Translations under genes and position numbers: made by a program
NCBI RefSeq assembly: GCF_947507565.1
Contig: NC_089180.1
Coordinates: forward strand, 1,364,001-1,428,000
Direction: 5' to 3'
DNA: 64,000 nt
Source of the DNA: Oscarella lobularis
Taxonomy: Eukaryota; Porifera; Homoscleromorpha; Homosclerophorida; Oscarellidae
The notes under the pieces: generated by a model
The model's database searches: none
What the model was told of the DNA's origin: nothing
What the model saw: the letters and a program-made list of their open reading frames with translations, nothing else
Shown here: one piece after another, positions 35,926 to 47,619 of the stretch
How the letters are laid out: every line of letters begins with the position of its first letter
Numbering within the stretch: position 1 is the first letter of the stretch

Positions 35926-38900
35926 GGCAGGACGGACTTCCAAACGCGCATGCTCCGTCGCTAGGGCTTTTACGCGGCGTAGAATGTTCCTAAATCGAGC
36001 CGATTTGGCCCTCTAGCGAAGGATTTCGACTGTTTTCTTTGATAAAAACGAGAAGATAAGTTATTAATCACTAGGTCATGGGCGGATTTAGAGCGGAACC
36101 CTCTCGAACGAAACTTGCATCACAATGGCAAAATCGCGCTGTCGCGTGCACTGCATACACTATAGTGTATTGCCATTGCGGTCATACTTACCTGTGAAGT
36201 TGACTGTTTAAGCGAAAGAAGCACTCTAAATGATAAAAAGGGCCTTCTTTCTTTGCTTTGATTTTCGGCTTTTAAAAAAGCCGGGCTTAATTCCCACGTG
36301 GCTTGTGGATTTTTCTTAGCCGTTTGATGTAGAATTTCTTTCGTGGAAAGCCCTTACGTCGCTTGTACTCGTCACTGCTCTAATTGCCAGCATAGCTGTG
36401 ATCACAGAGTACAGTTTCGCGGCGTTTTTCTTTCTGTAATGTATTCCGGTCTCACTGCAGAAGGCGGAAGATTTCTGAAGGATGCCTTTAGATGCTGCTG
36501 GAACTCCGTCGTAGTATACCAGTCTTCCTCTCTGTCTTCGAAGTCTTCCTCTCCATCGTCGTCCTCTTCCTGGACGTGGCCTTCATCTGCATCATGATGG
36601 TCTTTTGCGATGCTCTTGTTGAAGGCTTCAGAGAGTTTCTTTATAGAGTCGAGCAAAAACGGCTGGCAGTAGACGCATGATTCATCCTTTGTGCATGTCG
36701 AATGGAGAGAGTGCCCGCAGCTAAGTAGAATGACGTCTTCGTTTTCCGAAGTGCAACTTTCCAAGTCACAAAGGAGATCTGCATTAGGCAATTTTGGCGT
36801 CGAGAAGCCGAGAGGAAGACTTCGCTGGTCTAAAGTGCAGCTGAACGTATTTAACTGAAAGTTCCTTCGTCGTTGCCGACTGCCAGTTGTTTCTTTTGAC
36901 TGCCCAGGCTGATTATAAAGCTTGATCAGTTTGTTAGTAAGAAATTCAGCAGCTCTTCCTGCTAACAATTCCACATTGTGCTTGTGACTCTTTTTAGGAT
37001 GTTCCGACAGAAAATTTAAGGTGAATTCGTGATCGAAGCTGCTGGCGCCTAGGACGTTGGCGATTTCAGTTATCTGTTCTGCAGATGTCCAAGAAGGACA
37101 TTGCATTCGCAACAACGAGTGAAAGGTTTCCACCTTTTTTTCCGAAAAAATATTCATATACGACGAGAAGGTGCTCTTGTATTCAGGTATGATCATTTCA
37201 TGGTATAAAGATGATCACTCAATGTCGCTAGCATAGCCTTATTGTAGTTGTGCCTCTGTTGTCCGCGATAAACATTATAGCCAGCCGTAATGTAGCTTTC
37301 TGCCACAATTCATAGCGCGATCCTTTGTGTATTGTGGCGTAGAAGTAGAAAACAAGAGGCACCAGGTCGTCGAGCAAGTACCTCAGTAAAAGGTACTCAA
37401 TATCCTTGCAAATACCGAAAACACCGATGACATCCTCTCGCACCATCAACCAACCGCCAAATAGAGATGCAATGAGTGTTGTCATCCTGTGAAATTGCGG
37501 TTTGCGAGGAAGTATTTTTCTTTCGCCAAAAAGATGTTTATAAAGTGCTATATTATGAGACACATTAAATTCTACAATATTCTACCTTGCTAATGATTGG
37601 TTTACCGGAAAATATAGGGTGATAAAGGCTTATCAGATTTTCCATGCTATTGATATAAATATGGAACGGACCCAGCATTGGCAAAAGAGAAAGGATTGAA
37701 GCTTCTTATTTGCACTAAAGTAAGACGCTGTCAGATCTTTTTATTATAGTTATTAAATTATGCGGGTTTAATTAATTAGTTACAAGCATGTAAAAAATTA
37801 TTTAAATGTTTGCTTTAGCTTACCTGAGCTACCATCTTTTTTAGGAAATAGAAAGTTGGATAGTCTCCCAGAGATGGCATCACCTTATTGTCTAGGTACC
37901 TATAAATCCTCTATAAACATTTTAATTTATTGATTTAGTTCTATTCTGTAATACCTTTTTAATGCTGGGTATAAATCGATAGCATTTTCTACAGCCGCCT
38001 TGTAGTCACCTAGACTTTTGAGATTTTGCTCAGTTTCGCTCAGCAAGCAGCAGCTTTTGAGGCTATCGAGCTCCCTCTGAGAAGGAGTCACATAGCACCT
38101 GAACAAGAAGTCAAATCAAATTCTTAACCTGAACAGTTTTAAAACCTTTGGTCTTCAAGCGATGACTGTATGTCCCTTGTGTTTAGATGCCTAAATGACG
38201 ATGGCAATACTGACAGCCACGTGCTTGCCATGAGGTCAGGAAGATTTTCAAGAAAATGTTCTCGGACATGAGCGATTGCTATCCCCCCTCTTGGGAAATT
38301 TTCCGAAGGACAATAATGGATAGCAGAAGCATTGCCTTGCACAGTAAGACCGGGTATAGTTGAATGGATATCAGTTATTGCTGTAGCAAAGTGGAACGCC
38401 CGAGACGTTTCTGACGATGTTGGACGTTGCACTGAGTGGATACTATGAAAGTCGTCCACAACAAGCAGTGCTAGATGGTCATTGTCCAAGGCCGTTTTCA
38501 AGCGAGCGTTGACAAGACGCCTATTATCATCTGCTAGGGATCTTCGAAATCTTCTTATGGTCTTAGGGTGACCACAGAATCCAAGCCTCCTTCCGAATTC
38601 CAGAGCAGCTTCAGAGCAACCAGATAGGGACAAATGAAGACCAACGTCGTTTACAAAGGTTGTATTAAGCTGCCAATAAATCAATAATATTTTCATTTTA
38701 ACAATCATTTATTTTTCGGTATACCTGGTTGCCGAGATACGCCAGGCGATGCAACTCTCCAACAACTCGAGATTGCCGGAGAGCTGCTCGTCTCTCGGAG
38801 TCTATCTGAAGCGAATAGTCGCTTGTAATTGCTTTTTCAAGGAGGCTGAACAATCCAGGGGAATGCTCTTCGCAAAAGGCTTCCATTTCCGTTGCACTGT

Positions 38901-40451
38901 TGAGTTTTCCTTCTTTAGGTACGTGCTGACGAAAAGCTTCCTGGAATGATTTGACTAAGCCAAGGAACGACTCTAATGGGTGCAGTGAAGAACGGAGAAA
39001 GACAATCAAACAAAGTTTACCGGTTTTTATTCGTTCACTTTCTTCTTTCAAGCGTTGGATTTGACGAGTCTTTTCATCTAGATCACTTTTGCTTCAATTT
39101 ATGCGACATAATTAATTATTAATGTCTTTACCTCTGTCTGCCTTCGTGGCATGTAGTTCTGCTGTCAAACTGCTGTTAATAGCAGCAGATGAAGCAATCT
39201 GACTTCGAAGCACAGCTAATGTGAAAATTAGCTTACAGCCGCAAATAATTTATTTCTACTGCATATATAGTTAGTGCATATGCATGCACTAACGTTATAT
39301 GCAATAATTTTTGTTATACCGTTTTCTGCTTCAAGTCGTTTTATATCACAGCGGGCGTCATTGAGCTGCAGGCTAGTTGTTTCTATATAAAATAGTATTT
39401 ATTAGATGCCTCGAGTACAAAATACATGATTTTTTCTGACCTGAAAGTGCGTTCTCTGCAGCCGCCTCTAGAGCCAGCTGTTCTTTCTCAAACAGCAGCT
39501 GCTGTACTTGGAGGCACGCAGCTGACAACTGGTCCTGAACGCACGGCAGCTCAGCGGTTTCAGATGAACTTTCGGTATCAGTCTGGATTTGTACTTAAAA
39601 TGAGCTAAAAATGAATAGGTATGCCACAGACCTGAATCGTTCCAGATTGCCGCTTTGGTGGAGGTCGATACAGGGGGTGTGTTGAAACTTCCGGTAGTGA
39701 GTCAATGGAGTCGTGGTGACGTCGACAGATGAACGCCGCCGGGATGCCGCTAATATCGTCGAGAACGGGCAGTAGCCTCTCAGAACACGTCCGCAGACTT
39801 CCATCACACCTAGAAGAATCAAAAAGTACGCAGCACTTCGAGGATTTATCGAGGGCAACCCGGGCGTGTTCAACGCATAGGGTGACGTCGTCGAAGAAGC
39901 CGCGTTCTCGAGCTTTTCGTCCTGAAAAAGACGTGATCCGTCCGAAACAAGCACGGCGAGAGCGAGAGCGAGTTAGCGGAAGGTCGTAAAAGCACGAGTA
40001 AGTGTTGTTTTGAGCCATAGCGAGAGATCGAGCGAGCGAGCGAGAAAATATCGAGCAAGCGAGCGAGATACGAGCAAAAATGCGCAGTGTGATCGGTTTC
40101 AGCTGCTATTTACGCAGTTTTCGACCGTTGGCAGGCGCGAAATTTGAATTTTTTCATTTATTTCTAGCGTTTCTCAGTTCGACAGCTGAAGATCGCGTAC
40201 CGATAATTTTCGAACCCGTTTTTCTCAAAACGCGTACCCTCGAAAAAAAAACGCGTGAAGCCTATATGAAAGCTAATGCATAGAAGTGTTCATTTTGTGG
40301 GAGTTCGAGCTTAGCCCGCTCGAACTCACCTTAGCCGACGCCCCTTTCTTTCAAAGGGGCGTCGTCGAACGCGAGTTGTAACATGGATCGGCTGCTATTG
40401 GCCAATACTCGATTGTTCTTAGAGCATGCGCGTTTGGAAGTCCGTCCTGCC
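35926..40451. mobile_element. 4.5-kb DNA transposon, 29-bp perfect TIRs, 9-bp TSD GGCTAACAT
   Basis: The terminal repeats 35926-35954 and 40423-40451 are exact reverse complements over 29 bp, starting GGCAGGACGGACTTCCAAAC. GGCTAACAT stands immediately outside both ends (35917-35925 and 40452-40460). The insertion is therefore complete and recent. It contains one multi-exon minus-strand gene (36402-40018) and a non-coding stretch at each end: 35955-36400 with a hairpin near 36150-36175, and 40020-40422 with GAGCGAGC simple repeats at 40020-40070 and a hairpin of CCCCTTT...AAAGGGG at about 40340-40362. The TIR differs from the TAGTC family of the neighbouring elements, but the TSD length is the same. 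Confidence 0.95.
36402..40018 (-). CDS. Multi-exon transposase candidate with coiled coil and C-terminal RING-like finger
   Basis: About ten minus-strand exons. The first (ATG 40018) reads MAQNNTYSCFYDL, with Cys-rich pieces (CVEHARVALDKSSKC; CSERLLPVLDDISGIPA). Coiled-coil exons follow (LQVQQLLFEKEQLALEAAAE). Then FSLLEKAITSDYSL (38850), CSEAALEFGRRLGFCGHP and NDHLALLVVDDFHSIHSVQR with FHFATAITDI (38480-38380), LGPFHIYINSMENLISLYHP (37650), LLRYLLDDLVPLVFYFYATI (37380-37320) and KKVETFHSLLRMQ (37130). The C-terminus has a RING-like CDLESC..ILLSCGHSLHSTC..CVYC (36770-36680) and an acidic tail. The VVDDFH / FH..TAITD block resembles the DN-DI / HWFH-VAV block of the DUF6589-like protein at 26.6 kb, so an RNase-H-type transposase is inferred. 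A one-base shift near 37243 separates the last two large exons; it is either a lesion or an error. Confidence 0.65.
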
Positions 40452-40463
40452 GGCTAACATACG

Positions 40464-41210
40464 GGCAGGACGGAGTTTCAAACACGCATGCGTCGTAGTT
40501 AGGGTTACTCCCCGCCTTCGAATGTTCTCCGAAAGCGCTGAATTTACCTTATCTAGCCTCTGGCAAGCGCATTTTCTTTGGCGAAAATGCTCAAATATGG
40601 CATTGCTTCACTGAAACGAAAGCGCATCGGGCGGGGACCCTCGTACAAATAGTATCGTCTACAACTTCCCATTTTTGTCGCCGAGCTTTCCGAAAACGCC
40701 AGTAGTATAAATAAAAGGCAGTATTCTTTGGCTTTGAAGCTAAAAAGACGCTGTTTTTACCTAACATATTTCGGCAAAATTCGAAACATCGTGGGTCGTT
40801 AGGCGCGATTGAGGCACGATTCAGCCCATTTTCGAGCGCATTTACAAATCCCTACGATTTTTTAAATTTTTGAAGCTATTTATAGAGAAAACGTGCGGTT
40901 CCTAGTGCGTTCAGCGGTCCTAAAACTTTCAAACCGCTTTTTCTCGAATGACGTCCCCCTCAACTAAAAATATGTCAGGGCTAAAATCAAAGCTTATTCA
41001 TTGAAGCTTCGATCTGCCAAATCTCAAGCTTAGCCAATTCGAACTCATCTTAGCCGAGCCATTTTTCTTTCACGGGGTCTCGATAGAACGATAAATGTTT
41101 ACTTCATTGGCTGATTTAAGGCGCGTGCGCGAAAAGGGCTACGTCATTGGCTCTCCGCCCATTGTTACGCACTAGTACTCGTACATGCGCATTTGAAACT
41201 CCGTCCTGCC
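40464..41210. mobile_element. 747-bp deletion derivative (MITE) of the 4.5-kb transposon
   Basis: The left end reads GGCAGGACGGAGTTTCAAA and the right end is its reverse complement, each continuing to CGCATG with two mismatches. Subterminal sequence is shared with the 4.5-kb element on both sides: the left side has CGTCG.TAG.G and GAATGTTC (compare 35950-35995), and the right side has CTTAGCC..TCGAACTCA.CTTAGCCGA (compare 40300-40340). Flanks TAACATACG and TAACGAGCG match at 7 of 9 positions, a likely decayed TSD. The 4.5-kb element inserted only 12 bp away from its left end. Confidence 0.88.
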
Positions 41211-41908
41211 TAACGAGCGGCCCATACGAGCAAGTTTTCGTCGCTTTCGACCTTTGCGCTCGTCACGAACCATTGATAGGTTAGTTTTCGAACATTTGAT
41301 AGCCTTTTTAAACATCATAAAGGGCATGAAACGAACGATTTCGCGCGATTGGGTCAAAGTACGATCGAATCGTTTCGATTCGACGCGGAATAGTGTTTTC
41401 GAAACGTTTCGAAGCGTTTCGAAGCGTTTCGCTGCGTTCCGTGGCTTGGGCAAGACTCGCAGTTCGTGTACTGGGGAACCCCGGAACCAAACTACGTTAA
41501 CGCTCCGCACATTAATTAAAGGGTCTTATTTGTAGCTTTAGGAGTTGAGCGGGATCCCATCGAGCGGTGAATCATTTGGGTTTCGCGTGTGGGTGACGTC
41601 AGTGAGGTTTCTCTAGCGCGCTAGAGCCAAGCTCTTTCGTCTCCTTCACTGCAATTCCTTTGAAGTTGTGCTGAAGTTGTGCCTGCTTTCTAGTTCGAAA
41701 TAGTTGTACTAGCTCGCCTCCTTTTCATCATCCCGCTGACAGTGACCTCAATATTTATGTTTCCGTTGAGACGAGAACAATCAACAATTACATTAACGTA
41801 CCACTGTCAACTTCGGCAGAACTTCTATGCAGTCGTACAGTATTTCTTTCGCTAAAAACAAATTTTTCTTTCTGTTGTCAGAATTATCTCCCTAATTTGT
41901 TCTGCGCC
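41211..41908. other. No gene recognised
   Basis: Contains a short tandem of TTTCGAAGCG units (about 41397-41436). The rest is featureless and probably includes the promoter of the gene starting at 41909. Confidence 0.5.
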
Positions 41909-43469
41909 ATGACAAGCACGGAAGAGCAGTGAGTTTCATGATAGCTACCTTTCCTAAAATGGTTTAACAATGAAGTCTTCAGGTCTACAGTGGACAAGAT
42001 AGCCGACGCTCTATTGAACAGATTGGAGAAGAAGGAGAAGGAGAAAAGAAGTAAGCGGGCATGTTTCTATTTGTTCATCACGTGACGTGTTGTATGCTGC
42101 AGCATACAAGCGCTCTCACAAAAACGAGAGCGACAGCAGTGATCCGGCGTAATCTCTCCTTGTGATGTAAATTTAGTGCAATGTTTGATCTTGTATGTCT
42201 AGACCTAGCAAATTAGCAAGAAACATAGAAATGTCTTCAACGTTTCATCAGCGACGAATTACAATCGTTCCGTCAACGCTTTGTCACCAAGTCTTCGATT
42301 CTTTGATCTCGCTAAGTGCCACTGTTGAGGTTGACGGGAAGTGTCGAGAAGCTGCTAAGCGGTTTGCTGAAGCGGAAGCTTGGGATATGAAAGAAAAAGT
42401 ATTAAGAAATTATTTTGCTTCTGCCCTCAGAAAGGTTCTGGATTCGTCTGTTGTTGAAGTCCATACCGAAGAAGAGCTGACAAATCAAGAGGGCACGGTA
42501 AAGGCGTACGCAGATGTGGCCGTATGTGCGTTCGATAGTGCGAAAGTGGTCTGTGAAGCCAAATGTTATACTGGGAGCGGTAGCCCAGTAGCACAAGCTC
42601 TCGGTGCAGTGCGATATGCTGTATTACCCGGTTACGCCTCTCCTGTGATTGCAGTTGCAATTCATCAATCAATGGACGTTGAAGTATTTGGTGTGTGCCC
42701 TGTCTATTTCGGGACAGATGACGAAAAGTTGGCAACGGCGAAAGTCTTTCCGTCACTCAATTTAAGAGATGACGATCTAGAGGAATCTTTTGCTAAGTTT
42801 CTTGCCTGGCTGGCCGCTGCAATTCCACGTTTGTCGTCCGTCGAGTTGGACGACAAAATTTCATTGCCTCGTCCTCTTACGACAAAAACCGTTGGCAAAA
42901 TCACGTTTGTTCGTCACATTCGAAACGCTACGTTTGAAGTTGTCAAAGAAAACGGTGAGCACATCGTCGCCAAATTCATACTTTCCAAACGTCAGTACGG
43001 CAAAGAGGTTCAGGACTTTTGCAGCGAGAAGAATTTTGCTCCGCGCTTCATTCATTCTGAAATTGTTCCTTCCAAAATCAAAGGGCGTTCCCGCCGTTCC
43101 GTGAAAATGATCTTCATGGAGTTTGTCCCAAATACGCCTATTACAGAATTTGCTGCCGCTGCGACGTCAGTTGAAAAGAAGAAGCTCTATGATCAGCTCA
43201 AGTCAATTCTGGACACACTGCACTCGAATAGTATGGTTCATGGCGATTTGCATCTTCGAAACGTGCTTGTGCACACCTCTGATCACACCCCATTTCTCGT
43301 CGATTTTGATTTTTCAGGGAAAACGGGTGAGGAAGGGCGCTATTCTCCCTTCTTGCGCGAGTCCGACGAGTGGCACCCGCGGGTGCGTCGGGCCAAGCAG
43401 AAGTGTCCTCTGCACCCTGATCACGACACCTACCTCTTCAATAAAGTCATTGCGCCAAAATTGAAGTGA
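41909..43469 (+). CDS. Crinkler-type effector-like protein: REase-fold + kinase (gene A)
   Basis: Four exons, 41909-41928, 41983-42050, 42103-42148 and 42203-43469, join in frame over introns of 52-54 nt. The short N-terminus is charged (STVDKIADALLNRLEKKEKE, then a Ser/Asp linker). A PD-(D/E)XK-type nuclease fold is suggested by VVEVHTEEEL, YADVAVCAFDS and KVVCEAKCYTGSGSPVAQ (E-x-K at about 42556). A C-terminal kinase-like domain has IVAKFILSKRQYGKEVQ (VAIK-like Lys), MVHGDLHLRNVLV (catalytic HGD..N, about 43228) and FLVDFDFSGK (DFD for DFG). Nuclease-plus-kinase with HGD/DFD is the layout of eukaryotic CR (Crinkler) effectors (Zhang, Iyer, Aravind and colleagues). The natural role in an animal is unknown: defence, inter-organism conflict or selfish element. 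No lesion is visible; stop at 43467-43469. Confidence 0.75.
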
Positions 43470-43629
43470 CTACGACGAGAGGCGCTCGTGAACTAAGGCC
43501 TGATTCGATGTCAGTACATGTGTATGTCGGTTGTTGTCTCGGACGCTCGGTATTTGTTGGTTACGTGGGCTAGCTAAACGTTCTATGTTGGTTTTGTACG
43601 TCTTTCTAGAGAGGGGAGGGGTTGTCAGA

Positions 43630-43935
43630 AGCTTGGCAGCATTTCAGTGGCGGATCCATGGACCCCCTTTACTGCTCAAATAGACTTTATCTCGCAGACA
43701 AAGATCACGTGGACCTCGATAAATTCGACAACCACATCTGGAATAGCTTTCCCTTTCCTTTTCGTATTCACAGGAGTATTACTGGAGGCTTCAAAGGAAA
43801 GGTCCGTCGGCAGAAGAAGATGGATGTAAGAGCCGAATACGATCCCAAGAAGTATTTCAGACGACATCGGCCTTTCTATCGTACATATTAGCTTAGATTC
43901 TCGATCCCGGAACAAATTCTGGTATTTTGTCACTC
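43630..43935 (-). pseudogene. Restriction-fold (PD-ExK) domain fragment
   Basis: The minus strand reads SYIHLLLPTDLSFEASSNTP, then GKAIPDVVVEFIEVHVIFVC followed by EIK. The spacing of PD and E-x-K fits the PD-(D/E)XK core seen in Crinkler-type proteins. After a stop, AVKGVHGSATEMLPSF continues in the same frame. No kinase or other domain adjoins it, so it looks like a broken relative of the nearby genes, in the opposite orientation. Confidence 0.45.
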
Positions 43936-43939
43936 TAGG

Positions 43940-45085
43940 CAGGATCTCTAGGTAACGATCGTTTCAGTTCAAAAGGAATCGAAAGGTAAGAAGAACGACA
44001 CTAAGAAAAATGAAATTTTTTAATTTTGTTGCCATGGCAACAAAACTGATGAATTCTACTTTGAAAACTAATTAGGAGTAAAAAATATATGGTTGCTGGG
44101 GAGAATTCCTTTGTCCTGATCCGTAATTTTGAATTGCGCGGCAGCCGATTCTGCGCAGAAGTTATGCGGTACGGTGAAAGGGTGATTCGTTCGTTTCGTG
44201 AGGGTCATGTGGGGAAATTAACATAGGTATAGTGGCTAGGAGATCTAGCGGACCGTTCATTCATGCCTCTATACAAACTGACGTTTTCGCGGTTTTGGGC
44301 GGCTCGTGTATGGTTTCGCCTGTGTGTACCTATGAGTTTGTTGGAATGAGCGGGAGGAGAGCATTTCAGCGCAGGAGGTCATACCAGCGCAGGAGGTCAT
44401 ACATGTATGTCATACCATCATACATGTATGTCTTGGTTTTGGTGCATCCGGGTTGCACAGGTATTTTCGTTCGTCGTTTGACGGGATAACGGAGGAACGC
44501 CGCGACATCGAAGGTCGAATGACCTTTCTACACGGGTAAGAGACGCTTTTAGGGGATGACGATTGTTGCGCGAGCGGTTCTGGGGCCCCTGTACGCGTGC
44601 GAAGGATTTCTTAGTCGATGCGCGCCCTTGGCGAGCGTTCGCTGTCGTTCGAATGGGTCCTGTTGCGTTTAGACGGGCGTTTTATCGTTGCGCGATCGAG
44701 TTCTGAACATGTTCTGAGGCTCCGTTGCGCACGGGAATTTTTCGTACCGGCGATCGCTGTGTTTTTCGAGGCCTTTCAGTCCTATTTTGGGTTTCATGTG
44801 TCTTTAGGCGTGTTTTTGTCGTAATTAAGGTGGGTTTTTGCCCCGATTTAGACTTTTATGTTGTGTTGTTGGGAAAAAAGAGTTTCGAGGCGATCATGGG
44901 AGGAGAAAGGGTAGGTAAGCTCGAAGAGCTTTACCACCATTCGTTCAAGTAAGGGGGTCATTATTGTGGGTGGAATCATGCACTGAGCTTAGCAATTTTT
45001 GTTTTTTTAAGAACCACCTTGCTCAACACGTCACAAGCAGGTATAATTTAATTTGAATGCCTATTTTTAATTTTTAATTTTTTAT
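43940..45085. other. No gene recognised; short repeats
   Basis: Holds a duplicated GCGCAGGAGGTCATAC (44370-44403) followed by a repeated palindrome CATACATGTATG (about 44399-44430). No coding motif was seen. Confidence 0.5.
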
Positions 45086-45087
45086 AG

Positions 45088-46030
45088 TCTCGACGACCTG
45101 GCTGCTTTCATCATGCGAGTCGATGCGGGATTGGCCAAAGAGGTCGAAGACGGCGACTACGACGGTCTCGTTGCCGTTATCGGGCATTTTGATGGCCGTC
45201 AAAGATCGCTCACCGAACACAGACAATATATTCGAACCGCTCAAGCAAACGATCGATCTTCTGAAGACGTACGAACAGGAGATGTCCGACCAGGTGCACA
45301 CGCTCCTCGAAGAGCTGCCCGATCGATGGACGAACCTGAAAAAAGTGGCGGCGACAGCGAAGCAAGTCGTCGCGCCACTCCAAGCGAACGAAGTGGCGAT
45401 CATTCGAAAGAAGTGCTCGTCGTTCGACGTGAAGCAGCACGAGTTCCGAGAGCTCTTTCGACGAACCGCGCCGCTTGAGTACAATTCGTCGAACGCGTAC
45501 GCGCGTCTCGATCGGCTGCACGTCAAAGTCGCCGCGCTCGAACGCGAAATGGGCGCCCTACACGAATCGGCGTCGCTGTTCGAGGTAAACACGCCCGACT
45601 ATGGGCAACTGAAAGCGTGCCGTCGACGCGAAGTCGGTCAACTGAAGCAACTGTGGGACGTCGTCGAATTGGTTCACAGTTCGATCGAGGAGTGGAAGAC
45701 GACGCTGTGACGACAGGTCAACGTCGAAACGATGGACATCGATTTGAAGAAATTCGTCAAGGACATTCGCGCTCTCGACGAGGAGATGCGCGCTTGGGAC
45801 GCGTCGATTTCGATTTTCTATACCCCCTATTTTCTATACCCCCTATTTTCTATTTCGTTTCGTCAGTCGATCTGCTTGACATTCTCTCAAAGTGAAATTT
45901 CCGTACAGAAGTCGCTCGCCATCTGGCGAAACTTTTCGACAATATGGCTCGTTTGAAGTTCAAAGAGGATTCCGACGGCAAGCCGACGAAAACGGCGTTG
46001 GGTCATTGCCTCTCTCCTCCATTGCCTTCC
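45088..46030 (+). pseudogene. DNAH: Axonemal dynein heavy chain stem fragment
   Basis: Matches the N-terminal stem of outer-arm dynein heavy chains, the motors of cilia. After an acceptor at 45087 it reads DDLAAFIMRVDAGLAKEVED. A one-base shift in a T-run at 45187-45191 leads to MAVKDRSPNTDNIFEPLKQT, then LQANEVAIIRKKCSSFDVKQ, EFRELFRRTAPLEYNSSNAY, SASLFEVNTPDYGQLKACRR and WDVVELVHSSIEEWKTTL. The next residue, a conserved Trp, is TGA at 45708-45710. The frame then continues VNVETMDIDLKKFVKDIRAL up to AWDA at about 45800. Unrelated CCCCCTATTTTCTATA repeats follow, and a second dynein piece, RHLAKLFDNMARLKFKE at about 45915-45965, reappears, so an internal part is lost. Only about 5 percent of the gene is present. 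Confidence 0.9.
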
Positions 46031-46284
46031 ATTTGACTCCAGGTGATATATCTAATTTAGGAAGGCGGAGCAGCGTTGGCTTAATTAAATGCTCCATGGA
46101 AATCAATATATTAATGCTATTTTTATTATATTAGAAATGCAATCGATTCGGCGGCAGCAGAAGAAATATTTCTCCTCTGTTTCTCCTTAGAGATTGGTCA
46201 CAAGTTTTCTCGTGTTTCTGACGAAGGCCTCACCGGTACGTCAGATATACGTGAGTAGATTCTAATCGTCTGACGCGTTGGGTC

Positions 46285-47470
46285 TCAGATTTTAACGAAT
46301 GCGCAATGCCGGAAAACCATAATTGTCATAACGAAGGGCAACGTTGCGCGAACACGGTTGGATCGTACAGATAGATGCGAGTGCGACAAAGGCTGGTTTA
46401 CACTTAGCCGTTTTGGATTCGATGGTGGGTGTTTTGATCAAGACGAATGCGTGAATACTACAATTTGCGGTCCTAATGCTACTTATACGGCGGGATCGTA
46501 TGAGTGCACTTGTAAAAGTGGCGGGACTGGAAACGGAATTCATTGCGTTGACATTGACCATTGTCTGCTCGGAACCGTTACCTGCGACAAAAATGCCAAA
46601 TGCGTAAATCGAATCGGATTGCCGTCCGAGTGCAAGTGCAATTCTGGTTGGACAGGAAATGGGTTCACTTGTACTGACGTGAACGAGTGTCAAGAAGGAG
46701 GAGGACACGGTTGTGGCAGATTGCGCAAATAGCGAGGGTTCCTATCAGTGCACGTGCAGTGCACGTGCAGAGATGGTTATAGCGGAAACGGAAAATCATG
46801 CCGCGACGTTGACGAATGAGCCGCGAATGACGGAAAGCGGGCGATTGTGATGTAAATGCCCGGTGCACAAACAGAGTCGGCTCGTACGAATGCGAATGTT
46901 TATCTGGATATGAGGACGACGGACTCTCTTGCGATGATATTAACGAGTGCAACGGGAATCAAGACGTTTGCCCTAATCATGCAAATTGCATCAACACCGT
47001 GGGATCTTTCCGCTGTGACTGTCGGCTGGGATACACCAAGAAGGGAGGTCGTCGTGTGGACGTAAACGAATGTCAAGTCAATAGACCGTGCCATGTGACG
47101 GCGGCATGCAGACTGTATCAATACGGTAGGATCGTATGAGTGCAAATGTAAGAGAGGATATATGGGCGACGGTATCGATTGTCGCGACGTAGACGAATGC
47201 AGTTCGCCGGACGGCAACGATTGCTTTACGCGGTCTGGTTGTACGAATATGATTGGCAGTTACGAATGCTGTTGTGATGAAGGATGGACTGGAAATGGGA
47301 TCAACTGTATCGATATCGATGAATGCGCGGAGAAGACGGATAAGTGCGATGACGAAGCAGAATGCCTAAATGTCGAGGGCTCGTATGAATGCCAGTGCAA
47401 CTCTGGTTGGACTGGAGACGGTTTCAATTGCAGTGAAATTAACGAGTGCCTGAAAGAGACTCTTATATAG
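46285..47470 (+). pseudogene. Calcium-binding EGF array (fibrillin/uromodulin-like) pseudogene
   Basis: Roughly eight cbEGF repeats of the form D-x-[ND]-EC...C.N..GSY.C.C..G..G.G..C, for example FNECAMPENHNCHNEG, DVDECSSPDGNDCFTRSGC and DIDECAEKTDKCDDEAEC. Lesions: a 4-bp AGAT duplication at about 46369-46375, an 11-bp GTGCACGTGCA-type duplication at about 46750-46772, Cys to TGA at 46817-46819, a shift near 46840, another near 47050 and one near 47108. The array stops at ECLKETLI with a TAG at about 47468, just before the Crinkler-like gene B leader. No signal peptide or transmembrane part is visible. Extracellular-matrix or receptor origin. Confidence 0.9.
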
Positions 47471-47619
47471 GATAAATGCAAAGCTACTAGAGGGGTTATA
47501 CTCTTTCTAGCAAACAGATAAGACTGGTTACTCAACGCCTTTATCTTGCGGAAATACGGGTACGTGGACTTTGTGACGTCAAGCGCAAGTATACAGACTA
47601 TCCCGTATTCTCCTAAGCG

